From positions 21,632 through 85,631 of the forward strand of contig NZ_VOHA01000030.1 of assembly GCF_007859315.1 (NCBI RefSeq): a DNA stretch of 64,000 nucleotides, read 5' to 3'. The notes under the pieces were generated by a model. The model saw only the letters and a program-made list of their open reading frames with translations, had not been told where the DNA came from and made no database searches. A program made the translations under genes and the position numbers. Numbering within the stretch: position 1 is the first letter of the stretch; the number at the start of each line of letters is the position of its first letter. The DNA comes from Reyranella sp. CPCC 100927 (lineage in GTDB: Bacteria; Pseudomonadota; Alphaproteobacteria; Reyranellales; Reyranellaceae). Positions 43,052 to 50,933 of this stretch are shown one piece after another.

Positions 43052-43133
43052 GTCACCCGACGCACGAGGGATCTCGCGCGCATTGGCGTCGCTGCGTCAT
43101 GTCGAGGAGATTCCGCGCTGCGCTCGGAATGAC
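43052..43133. repeat. Degenerate long inverted repeat, GTCATCCCGAGCG family, copy 6
   Basis: One arm is well kept (GAGATTCC…CGCTCGGAATGAC, 43107-43133). The other is partly lost (GTCACCCGACGCACGAGGGA, from 43052). This is the most diverged member seen. Confidence 0.7.
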
Positions 43134-43139
43134 GGGCAA

Positions 43140-44489
43140 TCAACCGGCGCGACGCAGCGTCTTGTCCTGGTAGAGCGCGTTGGCATCGCCTGTCGGGTGG
43201 CCGAAGCGCTCGGTCATCACCTCGGCGAGCTTCTTGTCGCCCTGCGTCACCCAGCCACCGGCGCGCACCGTGTAGGCCTCGGGATGCGCCGCTTCGGGCG
43301 GTTCGCGACCGTCCTGCAGGCCTTTGGCGCCCTCCAGCATCAGGCGGCGGAAGCGCATGATGGCGAGATCGGTGGGTCCCAGGATCTCGCGCGTGCGGTC
43401 GTGGATGAAGCCCTGGCTGTCCTGGATGCAGGCGTCCTGCTCCGAGACGCCCTGGATGCCGCTGTAGCTGCGATGGCGCTGCGCCTCGCGGTCGATCAGG
43501 TATTCGTTCGACCGGTTGCGCAGCGGCACGTAGTCGTCGTCGACCGCCGAATGCACGCCATGGCCGGCCGCGAACTGCGCCCGCTCCTGTTCCGTCAGCG
43601 GCCGGTCGGGATTCCACGAGTAGGTATAGATCCAGCAGCTGGTGTCGGTGATCGGCACCCAGGTCTGGCCGTAATGCGTCTCGCCGGGAAACGCCGCCGG
43701 CGCGAAGGAATGGTTGGGCACCAGGAACTGCGTGATGCGCCAGTAGAGCTGGTCGTCGTCCGCCGTGCGCGCGGCGCCGATCAGCAGACCACCGGCATGC
43801 TGCGTCACCTCGAAGCGCGGCATCGGATCGTCGCGCACCCAGCGCACGCGATCGTTCTTCACCGCCTGGTCGCCCATGGCGGCGCCCTTCATGAATGTCT
43901 CGGCGTCGCCCGCCGCCTGCGGCACGACCATGTGCAGGAACGAGAAGTGCGCGGTGTCGATACCGCCTTCGACCGACTGCGCCCAGTTGCACTCCTGCAG
44001 CTTCTTGCTGACATAGCGGTGCGCTGGCGGCAGCAGCGCGAACTCCAGATGCGGCAGCTCGGGCAGGTGCGCCGCCGGTCCCATGTAGGCCCAGATCACG
44101 TCGCCGAACTCGCGCGTCGGATAGGCCTTGATCGACACCTTGTCGCGGAAAGTCGATGCCGGCGGCAGGGTCGGCGTTTCCAGGCACTTGCCGTCGACGT
44201 CGAACTTCCAGCCGTGGAAGACGCAACGCAGGCCGCACTCGCCGTTGCGGCCGAAATAGAGATCGGCGCCGCGATGCGGGCAGCGCGGCTCGACCAGGCC
44301 GACGCGGCCCTGGGTATCGCGAAACGCCAGCAGGGTCTCGCCCAGGACCTGCACGCGCTTGGGCGCACCGTCGGGCTCGGGCAATTCGCGCGACAGCAGC
44401 ACCGGCTGCCAGAAGCGGCGGAAATAGTCGCCCATCGCCGTGCCGGAGTCGGTACGGGTCAGCAGCTCGTTGTCCTGCCGGCTGAGCAT
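43140..44489 (-). CDS. Rieske non-haem iron aromatic ring-hydroxylating oxygenase
   Basis: A 449-residue oxygenase alpha subunit. The Rieske 2Fe-2S site is 'EPRCPHRGADLYFG' plus 'GLRCVFHGWKFDVDG' (CxH…CxxH). The catalytic domain holds 'QSVEGGIDTAHFSFLHMVV', giving the Asp and His ligands of mononuclear iron. It resembles phthalate 4,5-dioxygenase-type (group I) enzymes that use a separate reductase, which is not in the window. The start at 44489 follows GAGGAGG. Divergent IclR is the probable regulator, and the Bug protein may import the substrate. Confidence 0.93.
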   Translation of the reverse strand: MLSRQDNELLTRTDSGTAMGDYFRRFWQPVLLSRELPEPDGAPKRVQVLGETLLAFRDTQGRVGLVEPRCPHRGADLYFGRNGECGLRCVFHGWKFDVDGKCLETPTLPPASTFRDKVSIKAYPTREFGDVIWAYMGPAAHLPELPHLEFALLPPAHRYVSKKLQECNWAQSVEGGIDTAHFSFLHMVVPQAAGDAETFMKGAAMGDQAVKNDRVRWVRDDPMPRFEVTQHAGGLLIGAARTADDDQLYWRITQFLVPNHSFAPAAFPGETHYGQTWVPITDTSCWIYTYSWNPDRPLTEQERAQFAAGHGVHSAVDDDYVPLRNRSNEYLIDREAQRHRSYSGIQGVSEQDACIQDSQGFIHDRTREILGPTDLAIMRFRRLMLEGAKGLQDGREPPEAAHPEAYTVRAGGWVTQGDKKLAEVMTERFGHPTGDANALYQDKTLRRAG

Positions 44490-44565
44490 CGGCGCCTCCT
44501 CTTCTTGCTTCCCCGTTCCGCCGGGGAGAAACCAGCGCTGGATCGTTCCACGCCGGCGTTTCATT

Positions 44566-44594
44566 GTTCCATATGCCGTTCGACTATGCGGAAC
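44566..44594. promoter_or_regulatory. Candidate IclR operator
   Basis: GTTCC (44566-44570) and GGAAC (44590-44594) frame ATATG…TATGC, an imperfect palindrome directly before the iclR start and upstream of the oxygenase gene. A further GTTCC lies at 44545. IclR sites are commonly GGAAC/GTTCC-type palindromes, so this fits. Confidence 0.5.
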
Positions 44595-44598
44595 GCCG

Positions 44599-45402
44599 AT
44601 GAGCATCATCCATCGCACCCCTGCCGGCTTCGCCGAGCATGCCGGCGACCGCCAGTTCGCCACGACCCTGGCGCGCGGGCTGGAGATCCTGCGCTGCTTC
44701 ACGCCGCAGCAGCCGGTGCTGGCCACCGCCGAGCTGGCGCGCCGCACCGGCCTGCCCAAGCCGACCATCTCGCGCTTCACCTACACCCTGGCGGCGATGG
44801 GCTACCTGCGACCCGACCAGGCGGCCGGCCACTACCGGCTGGGACCGGCGGTGCTGTCGCTGGGCTACCCGCTGATCGCCTCGTTCGCCTTTCGCCAGGT
44901 CGTGCGGCCGGCGATGGAGGCGCTGGCGCGCCAGGTCAGCGGCTCGGTGTCGCTGGGCATGCGCGATCGCACCAACATGGTCTATGTCGAGACCTGCCGC
45001 AGCCGGGCGACGTCGTCGTTCCAGCTCTCCGACATCGGCATGACGCATCCCATCGCCTCGAGCGCGATCGGCCGCGCCTACATCGCCGGCTGCGCGCCGC
45101 GCGAACGCACGGCGCTGCTGAACGAGCTGCGCATCAAGACTCCCGACCTGTGGCGCCAGCACGGCGCAACGATCACGCGGACCCTCGCGGCATTCCGCGA
45201 CACGGGCTATTGCGTATCGTACGGCGATCGGCGGCCCGGCATCTTCGCGCTGGCGGTTCCGGTCGGCCGACTGGCGAACCGCGAGCTGCTGGTGCTCAAC
45301 GCCGTCTCGCCATCATGGACGCGGCGCGCCAAACAGTTCGAGCCGACCCTGGCGCCGGCGCTGCTGGCCTGCGCCCGCATGATCCGCGATCAGATCGGGT
45401 GA
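44599..45402 (+). CDS. IclR family transcriptional regulator
   Basis: A 267-residue IclR protein with an N-terminal winged helix ('ARGLEILRCFTPQQPVLATA' and 'LARRTGLPKPTISRFTYTL') and a GAF-like effector domain ('SGSVSLGMRDRTNMVYVETC', 'PIASSAIGRAYIAGC'). Members control aromatic and organic acid degradation. It is divergent from the Rieske oxygenase and Bug protein genes, its likely targets. Start at 44599. Confidence 0.93.
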   Translation: MSIIHRTPAGFAEHAGDRQFATTLARGLEILRCFTPQQPVLATAELARRTGLPKPTISRFTYTLAAMGYLRPDQAAGHYRLGPAVLSLGYPLIASFAFRQVVRPAMEALARQVSGSVSLGMRDRTNMVYVETCRSRATSSFQLSDIGMTHPIASSAIGRAYIAGCAPRERTALLNELRIKTPDLWRQHGATITRTLAAFRDTGYCVSYGDRRPGIFALAVPVGRLANRELLVLNAVSPSWTRRAKQFEPTLAPALLACARMIRDQIG

Positions 45403-45410
45403 GTTCCGGA

Positions 45411-45503
45411 TCGCGGGCATCCACGCCCGCACGCGCTCGAAGCGAAGCGCAGAGCGAGCAAGGCTTTCGCACGAGATGCGCGCGTGGACGCGCGTGGTCC
45501 AAA
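45411..45503. repeat. GC inverted repeat block after iclR and dsbD
   Basis: GCGGGC-ATCCAC-GCCCGC and further along GCGCGCGTGGACGCGCG form related hairpins, with GCATCCACGCC matched by the inverse GGCGTGGA-like string. It lies between convergent genes. Possible dispersed element and terminator. Confidence 0.5.
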
Positions 45504-45507
45504 AAAA

Positions 45508-47649
45508 CTAACGACCCGCGGCTTTCTCCAGCGCCTGCGTGACCACCTCGACGGTGAGCAGTTCGGGCAGCGCGATGCCCAGGGGAGCGCCGGGGCCGTA
45601 GACGATGTTGAAGGGAATGCCGTAGCGGTTGTTGGCGGCGAGGTACTGGGAGATGGCGTCGCTGGGCCGCGTCCAGTCGACCTTGAGCGACACCGCCTGG
45701 GCCTCGGCGAGGCGCTGCACGATGCTCTCGGCGTTCAACACCAGCTTCTTGTTGACCTGGCAGGTGACGCACCAGTCGGCGGTCACGTCGACCAGCACCA
45801 CCTTGCCGCCCGCCGTCGCCTGGCGCACCTGGGCAGCGATATCGCGCGTCGGATCGAGGCGGACCCAGCGGCCGTCGACCGCCGCGGTCGCCGGTCCCGC
45901 CGTCGAGGCCAACACGGCCGGCAGCACCATGGCGGCGAGCGCCGCCGCGACGGCCGCCGGAATGGCGACGCGACCGACCCTGCGGCGTGCCATCAGCAAC
46001 GCCGACATCAGCACGGCGGCGACCACGGCAGCGATCACCGCCGGCGTGCCGGCGGCGCCCAACAGCACCGACAGCAGCCAGACCGCGGTGGCGAACAGCG
46101 CCAGCGACAGCACCTTCTTCAAGATCACCATCCAGGCGCCCGGCTTGGGCAGGCGCGCCGCCCAGCGTGGAAACAGCGCCAGCAGCAGGTAGGGTGCCGC
46201 CAGTCCGACGCCCAGTGCCAGGAATACGGCGACGATATCGAGCGGACCGCGCGAGAGGGCAAACGACAGGGCCGTGCCGACGAACGGCGCCGAACAGGGC
46301 GTCGCGAGCAGGGTGGCAAACGCACCGGCCACGAAATGCCCGGCCAGTTCGGAGCGGCCGGCCCGCTGTTCGCCCGCCACGGCGCTCTCGGCCAACCAAC
46401 CGGGCAGCGGGATCTCGAACACACCGGCCAGGTTGAGGGCGAACAGCAGGACCACCACCACCATGAAGCCGATGAAGGCCGGCTGCTGGAACTGGATGCC
46501 CCAACCGACGGCGAGCCCGGCCTGCTTCAAGCCGACCGCAACGGCGGCGAGGACCAGGAACGACGCGATCACGCCCGCCGCCGAGGCCAGGAAGCCGGCC
46601 CGCACGCGCGCCGGCGCCGCACCGCCGTGACCGATCGCGCCCATCACCTTCAGCGACAGCACCGGCAGCACGCAGGGCATGAGGTTCAAGACCAGGCCGC
46701 CCAGCAGCGCCACCAGCAGGATCGACCACAGGTCGTTACCGGATGCGCTGCTGCCGGTGGCCGCCGGCATGGCGCCCGTAGTCGCTCGCACCGTTCCTTC
46801 GACGGCCTGCGTGTCGTCGACCAGCGTGAGGGTGAGGTTGCCGGCCGCCAGGTCGGCTGCTTTCAGCTTGTCGCCCACCAGCACCGACGTGATCACCGCG
46901 CGCCGGCCGCCCTCCTCGATCTGAACCGAGGGCGGCTCGGCCACGATGATCTTGGGATGCTCGACGAACAGATCGGGATTCTTCAACGGCTGCGTCGCGT
47001 CCACGACGAGCGAGAGCATCACAGCCTGCTCACCCTCCTTGCCGCCCGGCGCATCGATCTCCGCCAGTATCGGTGCGGTGAAGGCGATGCTGTCGACGCC
47101 GGCGGCGCGCGGCAGTGCCGACATCGCACCGGCGATCAGCGGCGCCTCGCCACTGGGCCGCGCCGCCGCCGCCGGCAGGTCCAGGGTGAAGGCTGCCGTG
47201 TAGGGAATGCAGACGTCGTCGCACGTCAGGTAGTCGACCTTGGCCTTCACCGACAGCGGCTTGCCCGGCTCGGCCAGCGTCACCTGGATCGGCAGCACGA
47301 CATCGCCCTTGTAGCCGATGGTCGAGAGGCCGGCGACGTCGAAGCGATGCGGCGCCGGCCACAGCATCTGCGTGGTGCCGAGATTGGCCGAGCCGCTCCA
47401 GTCGATGCTGGGCGGGAAGCCGGCGTCGCCGGGGGCGCGCCAGTAGATCTTCCAACCCGGCTTCAGGGTGAACTGCAGACCGAGCGTGACGGTGCGCGAA
47501 TCACCGACGCCGTCGACGGCGGAGATCAGCCGCACTTGCGTCTGCTCGGTGCGTACCCAGTCGGAACCGGCAGCCGCCGCCATCGTGGGCATGAATCCCA
47601 TCGCCGCGACGACGACACACACCCCTCTTCGCAGAACCGATGCCAACAT
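45508..47649 (-). CDS. dsbD: Thiol:disulfide interchange protein DsbD / ScsB-like
   Basis: A 713-residue membrane electron carrier that moves electrons from cytoplasmic thioredoxin to the periplasm. Domains in order: signal peptide; alpha domain with 'VDYLTCDDVCIPYTAAF'; an eight-helix core with the redox cysteines in 'LNLMPCVLPVLSLKVMG' and 'LLATPCSAPFVGTALSF'; and a C-terminal gamma thioredoxin domain with 'DVTADWCVTCQVNKK'. The extended alpha region resembles the ScsB subgroup. Start at 47649. Monocistronic. Confidence 0.94.
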   Translation of the reverse strand: MLASVLRRGVCVVVAAMGFMPTMAAAAGSDWVRTEQTQVRLISAVDGVGDSRTVTLGLQFTLKPGWKIYWRAPGDAGFPPSIDWSGSANLGTTQMLWPAPHRFDVAGLSTIGYKGDVVLPIQVTLAEPGKPLSVKAKVDYLTCDDVCIPYTAAFTLDLPAAAARPSGEAPLIAGAMSALPRAAGVDSIAFTAPILAEIDAPGGKEGEQAVMLSLVVDATQPLKNPDLFVEHPKIIVAEPPSVQIEEGGRRAVITSVLVGDKLKAADLAAGNLTLTLVDDTQAVEGTVRATTGAMPAATGSSASGNDLWSILLVALLGGLVLNLMPCVLPVLSLKVMGAIGHGGAAPARVRAGFLASAAGVIASFLVLAAVAVGLKQAGLAVGWGIQFQQPAFIGFMVVVVLLFALNLAGVFEIPLPGWLAESAVAGEQRAGRSELAGHFVAGAFATLLATPCSAPFVGTALSFALSRGPLDIVAVFLALGVGLAAPYLLLALFPRWAARLPKPGAWMVILKKVLSLALFATAVWLLSVLLGAAGTPAVIAAVVAAVLMSALLMARRRVGRVAIPAAVAAALAAMVLPAVLASTAGPATAAVDGRWVRLDPTRDIAAQVRQATAGGKVVLVDVTADWCVTCQVNKKLVLNAESIVQRLAEAQAVSLKVDWTRPSDAISQYLAANNRYGIPFNIVYGPGAPLGIALPELLTVEVVTQALEKAAGR

Positions 47650-47825
47650 GTTGACCCACTACCTGGCGCGGCCTCTGCCGCGCACTCTCACTGCCGCCTG
47701 CGGCGGCAGTTGATGACCAAGACAATACAGGCCGTAAATACGCCGGTTGTGACAATCGCAATGCTTCACAAGCGCGTGTCGAGAGCGGCATTGCGCCGCG
47801 CGCCGGATCGCGGTAGCCAAGATCC

Positions 47826-48428
47826 ATGGCGCAGCCAGATGCCTCCTCCTCGGGTTACATCAGCGGCAAATTGCTGGTGGCGACCCCTGCCATGACGGAT
47901 CCGCGGTTCAAGCACACCGTGATCTACATGTGTCTGCACGACGACAAGGGTGCGCTGGGCCTGGTGCTCAACAAGGCGCTGGCCTCGCCGACACCGGCCG
48001 AGCTGTTCCAGCAATTGGATATCGATCCGCCGACCGACGGCGATCTGCGGTTCACCGTCTGGGGCGGTCCGGTCGAACCGGAGCGCGGCTTCGTCCTGCA
48101 CAGCCTCGACTACAAGCGCGACGACACGGCTGCCGTCGGCGGCGACAAGCTGGGCCTGACCGCGTCACTGGAAATTCTGCGCGACATGGCGCGCGGCGCC
48201 GGGCCGACCAAGGCCATCCTGGCGCTGGGCCACAGCGGCTGGGCCGCCGGCCAGCTCGACCGTGAGCTGCAGGAAAGCGGCTGGTTCGTGGTGCCGGCCG
48301 ACGAAGCCCTGATTTTCGACGAGGATTACGACGGCAAGTGGAACCGGTCGCTGGCCAAACTGGGCGGCAAGCTGGGCCAGCTGGGCAACGATCCCGGTAC
48401 GTTCTCGTCGACTTACGGCCGGGCCTGA
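47826..48428 (+). CDS. yqgE: YqgE/AlgH family protein
   Basis: A 200-residue cytoplasmic protein of the UPF0301 (YqgE/AlgH) family. Seen: 'ISGKLLVATPAMTDPRFKHT', 'DKGALGLVLNKAL', 'VWGGPVEPERGFVLHS' and 'ALGHSGWAAGQLDRELQESG'. The family is linked loosely to gene regulation; biochemical role is unknown. Start ATG at 47826. Upstream palindrome ACTGCCGCC…GGCGGCAGT (47690-47710) lies in the spacer to the divergent dsbD. Confidence 0.95.
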   Translation: MAQPDASSSGYISGKLLVATPAMTDPRFKHTVIYMCLHDDKGALGLVLNKALASPTPAELFQQLDIDPPTDGDLRFTVWGGPVEPERGFVLHSLDYKRDDTAAVGGDKLGLTASLEILRDMARGAGPTKAILALGHSGWAAGQLDRELQESGWFVVPADEALIFDEDYDGKWNRSLAKLGGKLGQLGNDPGTFSSTYGRA

Positions 48429-48453
48429 CCCGCCGGGGCCGGATCGGGCCAAA

Positions 48454-48491
48454 TCGCAGAAAAATCAATATCTTGTATTAAATTTCTGCGA
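48454..48491. promoter_or_regulatory. AT-rich stem-loop after yqgE
   Basis: TCGCAGAAA and TTTCTGCGA form a 9-bp stem around a 20-nt AT-rich loop, 26 nt after the yqgE stop. Unusual AT content suggests a terminator, a promoter patch or a protein site. It opens the gene-free stretch 48429-48748. Confidence 0.5.
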
Positions 48492-48671
48492 CAATTCCCA
48501 AAATCAGGTGACAGTCCGCTGCAGACAGCGTACGGTTTGTGCGTTGCGAAGGAGGCAGGCAATCCTCCAGCGGGCTCCGATCCCTCTCGGATCTACCGGC
48601 GACGACGGCGCCAGCGCCGACCGTACCGGATGTCGCACCGCAACCTTCGCATCCGCCCGATCCGTCCTTTT

Positions 48672-48693
48672 CGCGCCTCCCCTCGGGGAGGCG
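48672..48693 (+). terminator. Hairpin with T-rich tail in the phoH leader
   Basis: CGCCTCCC-CT-CGGGGAGGCG-TTTGTCGTTT lies 56 nt before the phoH start. It could end a small RNA made from 48492-48690 or attenuate phoH. Confidence 0.55.
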
Positions 48694-48748
48694 TTTGTCG
48701 TTTGGCGGCCCGGGCGATCCTCAGCTCAAACCTGTAGCGGAGTGGTTC

Positions 48749-49504
48749 ATGGCCAAGCGTGCCGCGCGTCGCAGCCGTCTTGAAACCGACGAAACCGGGA
48801 GAGTGCACAGCCTGTTCTTCGATTCACCACGCACGGTCGTGCCTTTCGAGGTGCAGCAAAGGGAGCAACAAAGGGACCAGAGCTACATCCGCAATATCCG
48901 GCCGCGCAGCGACAACCAGCGGCAGCTGATGGAGGCGATCGACAGCCGGTCGCTCACCGTGGCCCTGGGGCCGGCCGGCACCGGCAAGACCTATCTCGCA
49001 ATCGCCGCCGCGGTCGAGGCGCTGGAGCGCAAGCGCATTGCCCGCATCGTGCTGTCGCGCCCGGCGGTCGAGGCCGGCGAGAGCCTGGGCTACCTGCCGG
49101 GCGACATGCGCGAGAAGCTCGACCCCTATCTGCGACCGCTGTTCGATGCGCTGAACGACCGCATGGGCCCCAAGCGGCTGCGCGCCTGCCTCGATGACGG
49201 GAGCATCGAGATCGCGCCGGTCGCCTTCATGCGCGGCCGCACGCTCAACAACGCCTTCGTGCTGATCGACGAGGCGCAGAACTGCACCTACGGCCAGCTC
49301 AAGATGCTGCTGACCCGGCTGGGCTGGCACTCGACCATGGTGCTGACCGGCGATCCCGACCAGACCGACCTGCTGCCCGAGTTGTCGGGCCTCAGCGAGA
49401 TCGCACGCCGGCTCGACGGCCAGGAGGAAATCGCCGTGGTGCGCCTGACCCAGGCCGACGTCGTGCGCCACCCGCTGGTGGGCCGCATGCTGGGCGTTCT
49501 GTAA
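48749..49504 (+). CDS. PhoH family ATPase
   Basis: A 251-residue cytoplasmic ATPase of the PhoH (short, PhoH2-like or PhoH-like) family. Walker A 'ALGPAGTGKTYLAIAAAVEA' and Walker B 'NAFVLIDEAQNCTYGQLK' are clear, with 'MVLTGDPDQTDL' as sensor. Upstream N-terminal extension 'RSLRTVVPFEVQ'-type sequence is short, and no KH or PIN domain is present. Role in RNA metabolism or stress is inferred from the family. Start at 48749. It is the last gene before a hairpin. Confidence 0.92.
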   Translation: MAKRAARRSRLETDETGRVHSLFFDSPRTVVPFEVQQREQQRDQSYIRNIRPRSDNQRQLMEAIDSRSLTVALGPAGTGKTYLAIAAAVEALERKRIARIVLSRPAVEAGESLGYLPGDMREKLDPYLRPLFDALNDRMGPKRLRACLDDGSIEIAPVAFMRGRTLNNAFVLIDEAQNCTYGQLKMLLTRLGWHSTMVLTGDPDQTDLLPELSGLSEIARRLDGQEEIAVVRLTQADVVRHPLVGRMLGVL

Positions 49505-49526
49505 AAAGAGGTTCTCTCCATCCAGC

Positions 49527-49559
49527 ACACAGGCGCAACCCCGGCGGTTGCGCCTGTGT
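49527..49559 (+). terminator. Terminator hairpin after phoH
   Basis: ACACAGGCGCAACC-CCGGC-GGTTGCGCCTGTGT, 14-bp stem, 22 nt past the phoH stop. Few Ts follow. Confidence 0.8.
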
Positions 49560-49579
49560 CGTCGGCCGGGAAGGCAGTC

Positions 49580-50851
49580 ATGCACGCTGACGGCCGGCAT
49601 GCCGGCTTGCTCTCCCTGCTCGATTTCGACTCCGCCGCGGGTCGCGACCTGTTGGCGTCGATCGAACGGCAGTTCGGCACCGCCACCGCGCGGGCGCGCC
49701 GTCACTTCGACCGCATCTTCACGCTGCGATCGCCGTTCGCGGCGAACTCCCATTTCGTCGGCGCCCAGGCGACGGTGGCGGGCTGGCCGGACGGCAAACC
49801 GGTCCGGGTCAACGCTGGCGGCACGGGCATGTCGCGCGACCGCGCGGTGGCGTCATGCATCGGCGAAGGCGTCGAGTACCTGGCGCAAGTCGAACGCCCT
49901 GATGATATCCGGCTGTCGGCGCCCCTCGCCGATCTCGGTGACCGAGTCACTTCCGAGATTGCGCGGTGGATCGAGCAGCACGGCAGTGATGGCGCACCTG
50001 ATACGCTCGACTGGGTCGAGGGCGTGCTGCCCCTGTCGGGGCGTACCGCGCTGCTGCCAGCCGACCTTTGCCTGCGGCGCCAGGACGGGCGGCTGGGCAT
50101 CACGCCGCGCGGCGCCTTGAGTACCGGGTGCGCGGCCGGTACCTCGTTCGAAGCGGCGGCGCTGCATGCGCTTCTGGAACTGATCGAGCGCGACGCCGCG
50201 GCGCTCTGGTGGCTCGGCGGCCGGTGCGGCCGGCCCGTGGCAGCCGACGCGCCCGCGGCGCTGGAGGCCGCCCGTCTGCTGCCCCTTCTGCGGGGTGGCG
50301 CCGACGGCCGATCGAGCTGGCTGCTGGATATCTCGACCGAGTTCGACATCCCGGTCATCGCGGCCCTCTCGGCGAACGACGCCGGCTTCGAGGTGGCCTG
50401 CGGCATCGCCGCCCGCCTGGACGCCGGCGTGGCCGCGCAGGCTGCGACCCTCGAGATGATGCAGGTTGAACTGGCACTGACGGTCATCGCCGCCAAACGG
50501 CGCGAAGCGGGCGATGCCGCGCTCAGCGACTCCGATCGCCGGCACCTGCGCCGCGCCACGCAGCTGGACGCATCAAAATGTCAGCTGCTGCATGGCATCG
50601 GCATGCCCCGGCGCATGGACGCACAGCGCATCGCTGCCGCGCCACACGCCGTCCTGGAACGGCTGGCAGCGCAGGGAGTCGCGGCCTGCTGGCTTGACCT
50701 GTCGCGGGCGGATATCGAGCTGCCGGTGGTGCGGGCCGTGGCGCCGGCCTTGCAGGCCCTGCCCTCGACGCTTGTTACCGCACGACTGGCTGCCGCGATC
50801 GACGCCCATGGCGGTGGTGCGCAACACACGCACGGCATCGAACTGCTCTGA
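49580..50851 (+). CDS. YcaO-like domain protein
   Basis: A ~423-residue protein of the YcaO superfamily, ATP-dependent enzymes that activate peptide amides (azoline or thioamide formation, or RimO-related functions). Seen: 'CIGEGVEYLAQVER' (Mg/ATP Glu residues) and 'GALSTGCAAGTSFEAAALHA' with 'LLELIERDAAALWW', the ATP-binding signature. No TfuA, docking E1-like partner or obvious precursor peptide gene is adjacent. I choose ATG 49580 because an in-frame GTG at 49556 lies in the phoH terminator stem. The next gene, a BTAD regulator, begins 82 nt downstream. Confidence 0.85.
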   Translation: MHADGRHAGLLSLLDFDSAAGRDLLASIERQFGTATARARRHFDRIFTLRSPFAANSHFVGAQATVAGWPDGKPVRVNAGGTGMSRDRAVASCIGEGVEYLAQVERPDDIRLSAPLADLGDRVTSEIARWIEQHGSDGAPDTLDWVEGVLPLSGRTALLPADLCLRRQDGRLGITPRGALSTGCAAGTSFEAAALHALLELIERDAAALWWLGGRCGRPVAADAPAALEAARLLPLLRGGADGRSSWLLDISTEFDIPVIAALSANDAGFEVACGIAARLDAGVAAQAATLEMMQVELALTVIAAKRREAGDAALSDSDRRHLRRATQLDASKCQLLHGIGMPRRMDAQRIAAAPHAVLERLAAQGVAACWLDLSRADIELPVVRAVAPALQALPSTLVTARLAAAIDAHGGGAQHTHGIELL

Positions 50852-50933
50852 ATCGGGCGCATCGGGATGCGCGCCCGATCGCGCTGGACGATGGCGCAGC
50901 CGCTCCCGTAGTGTCGCGCATCGGGAGCAACCA

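Noticed and set aside
45484..47895. Long plus-strand open frame of 803 codons
   Set aside because: It is antisense to dsbD and has the low-complexity His/Gln/Arg composition typical of shadow frames.
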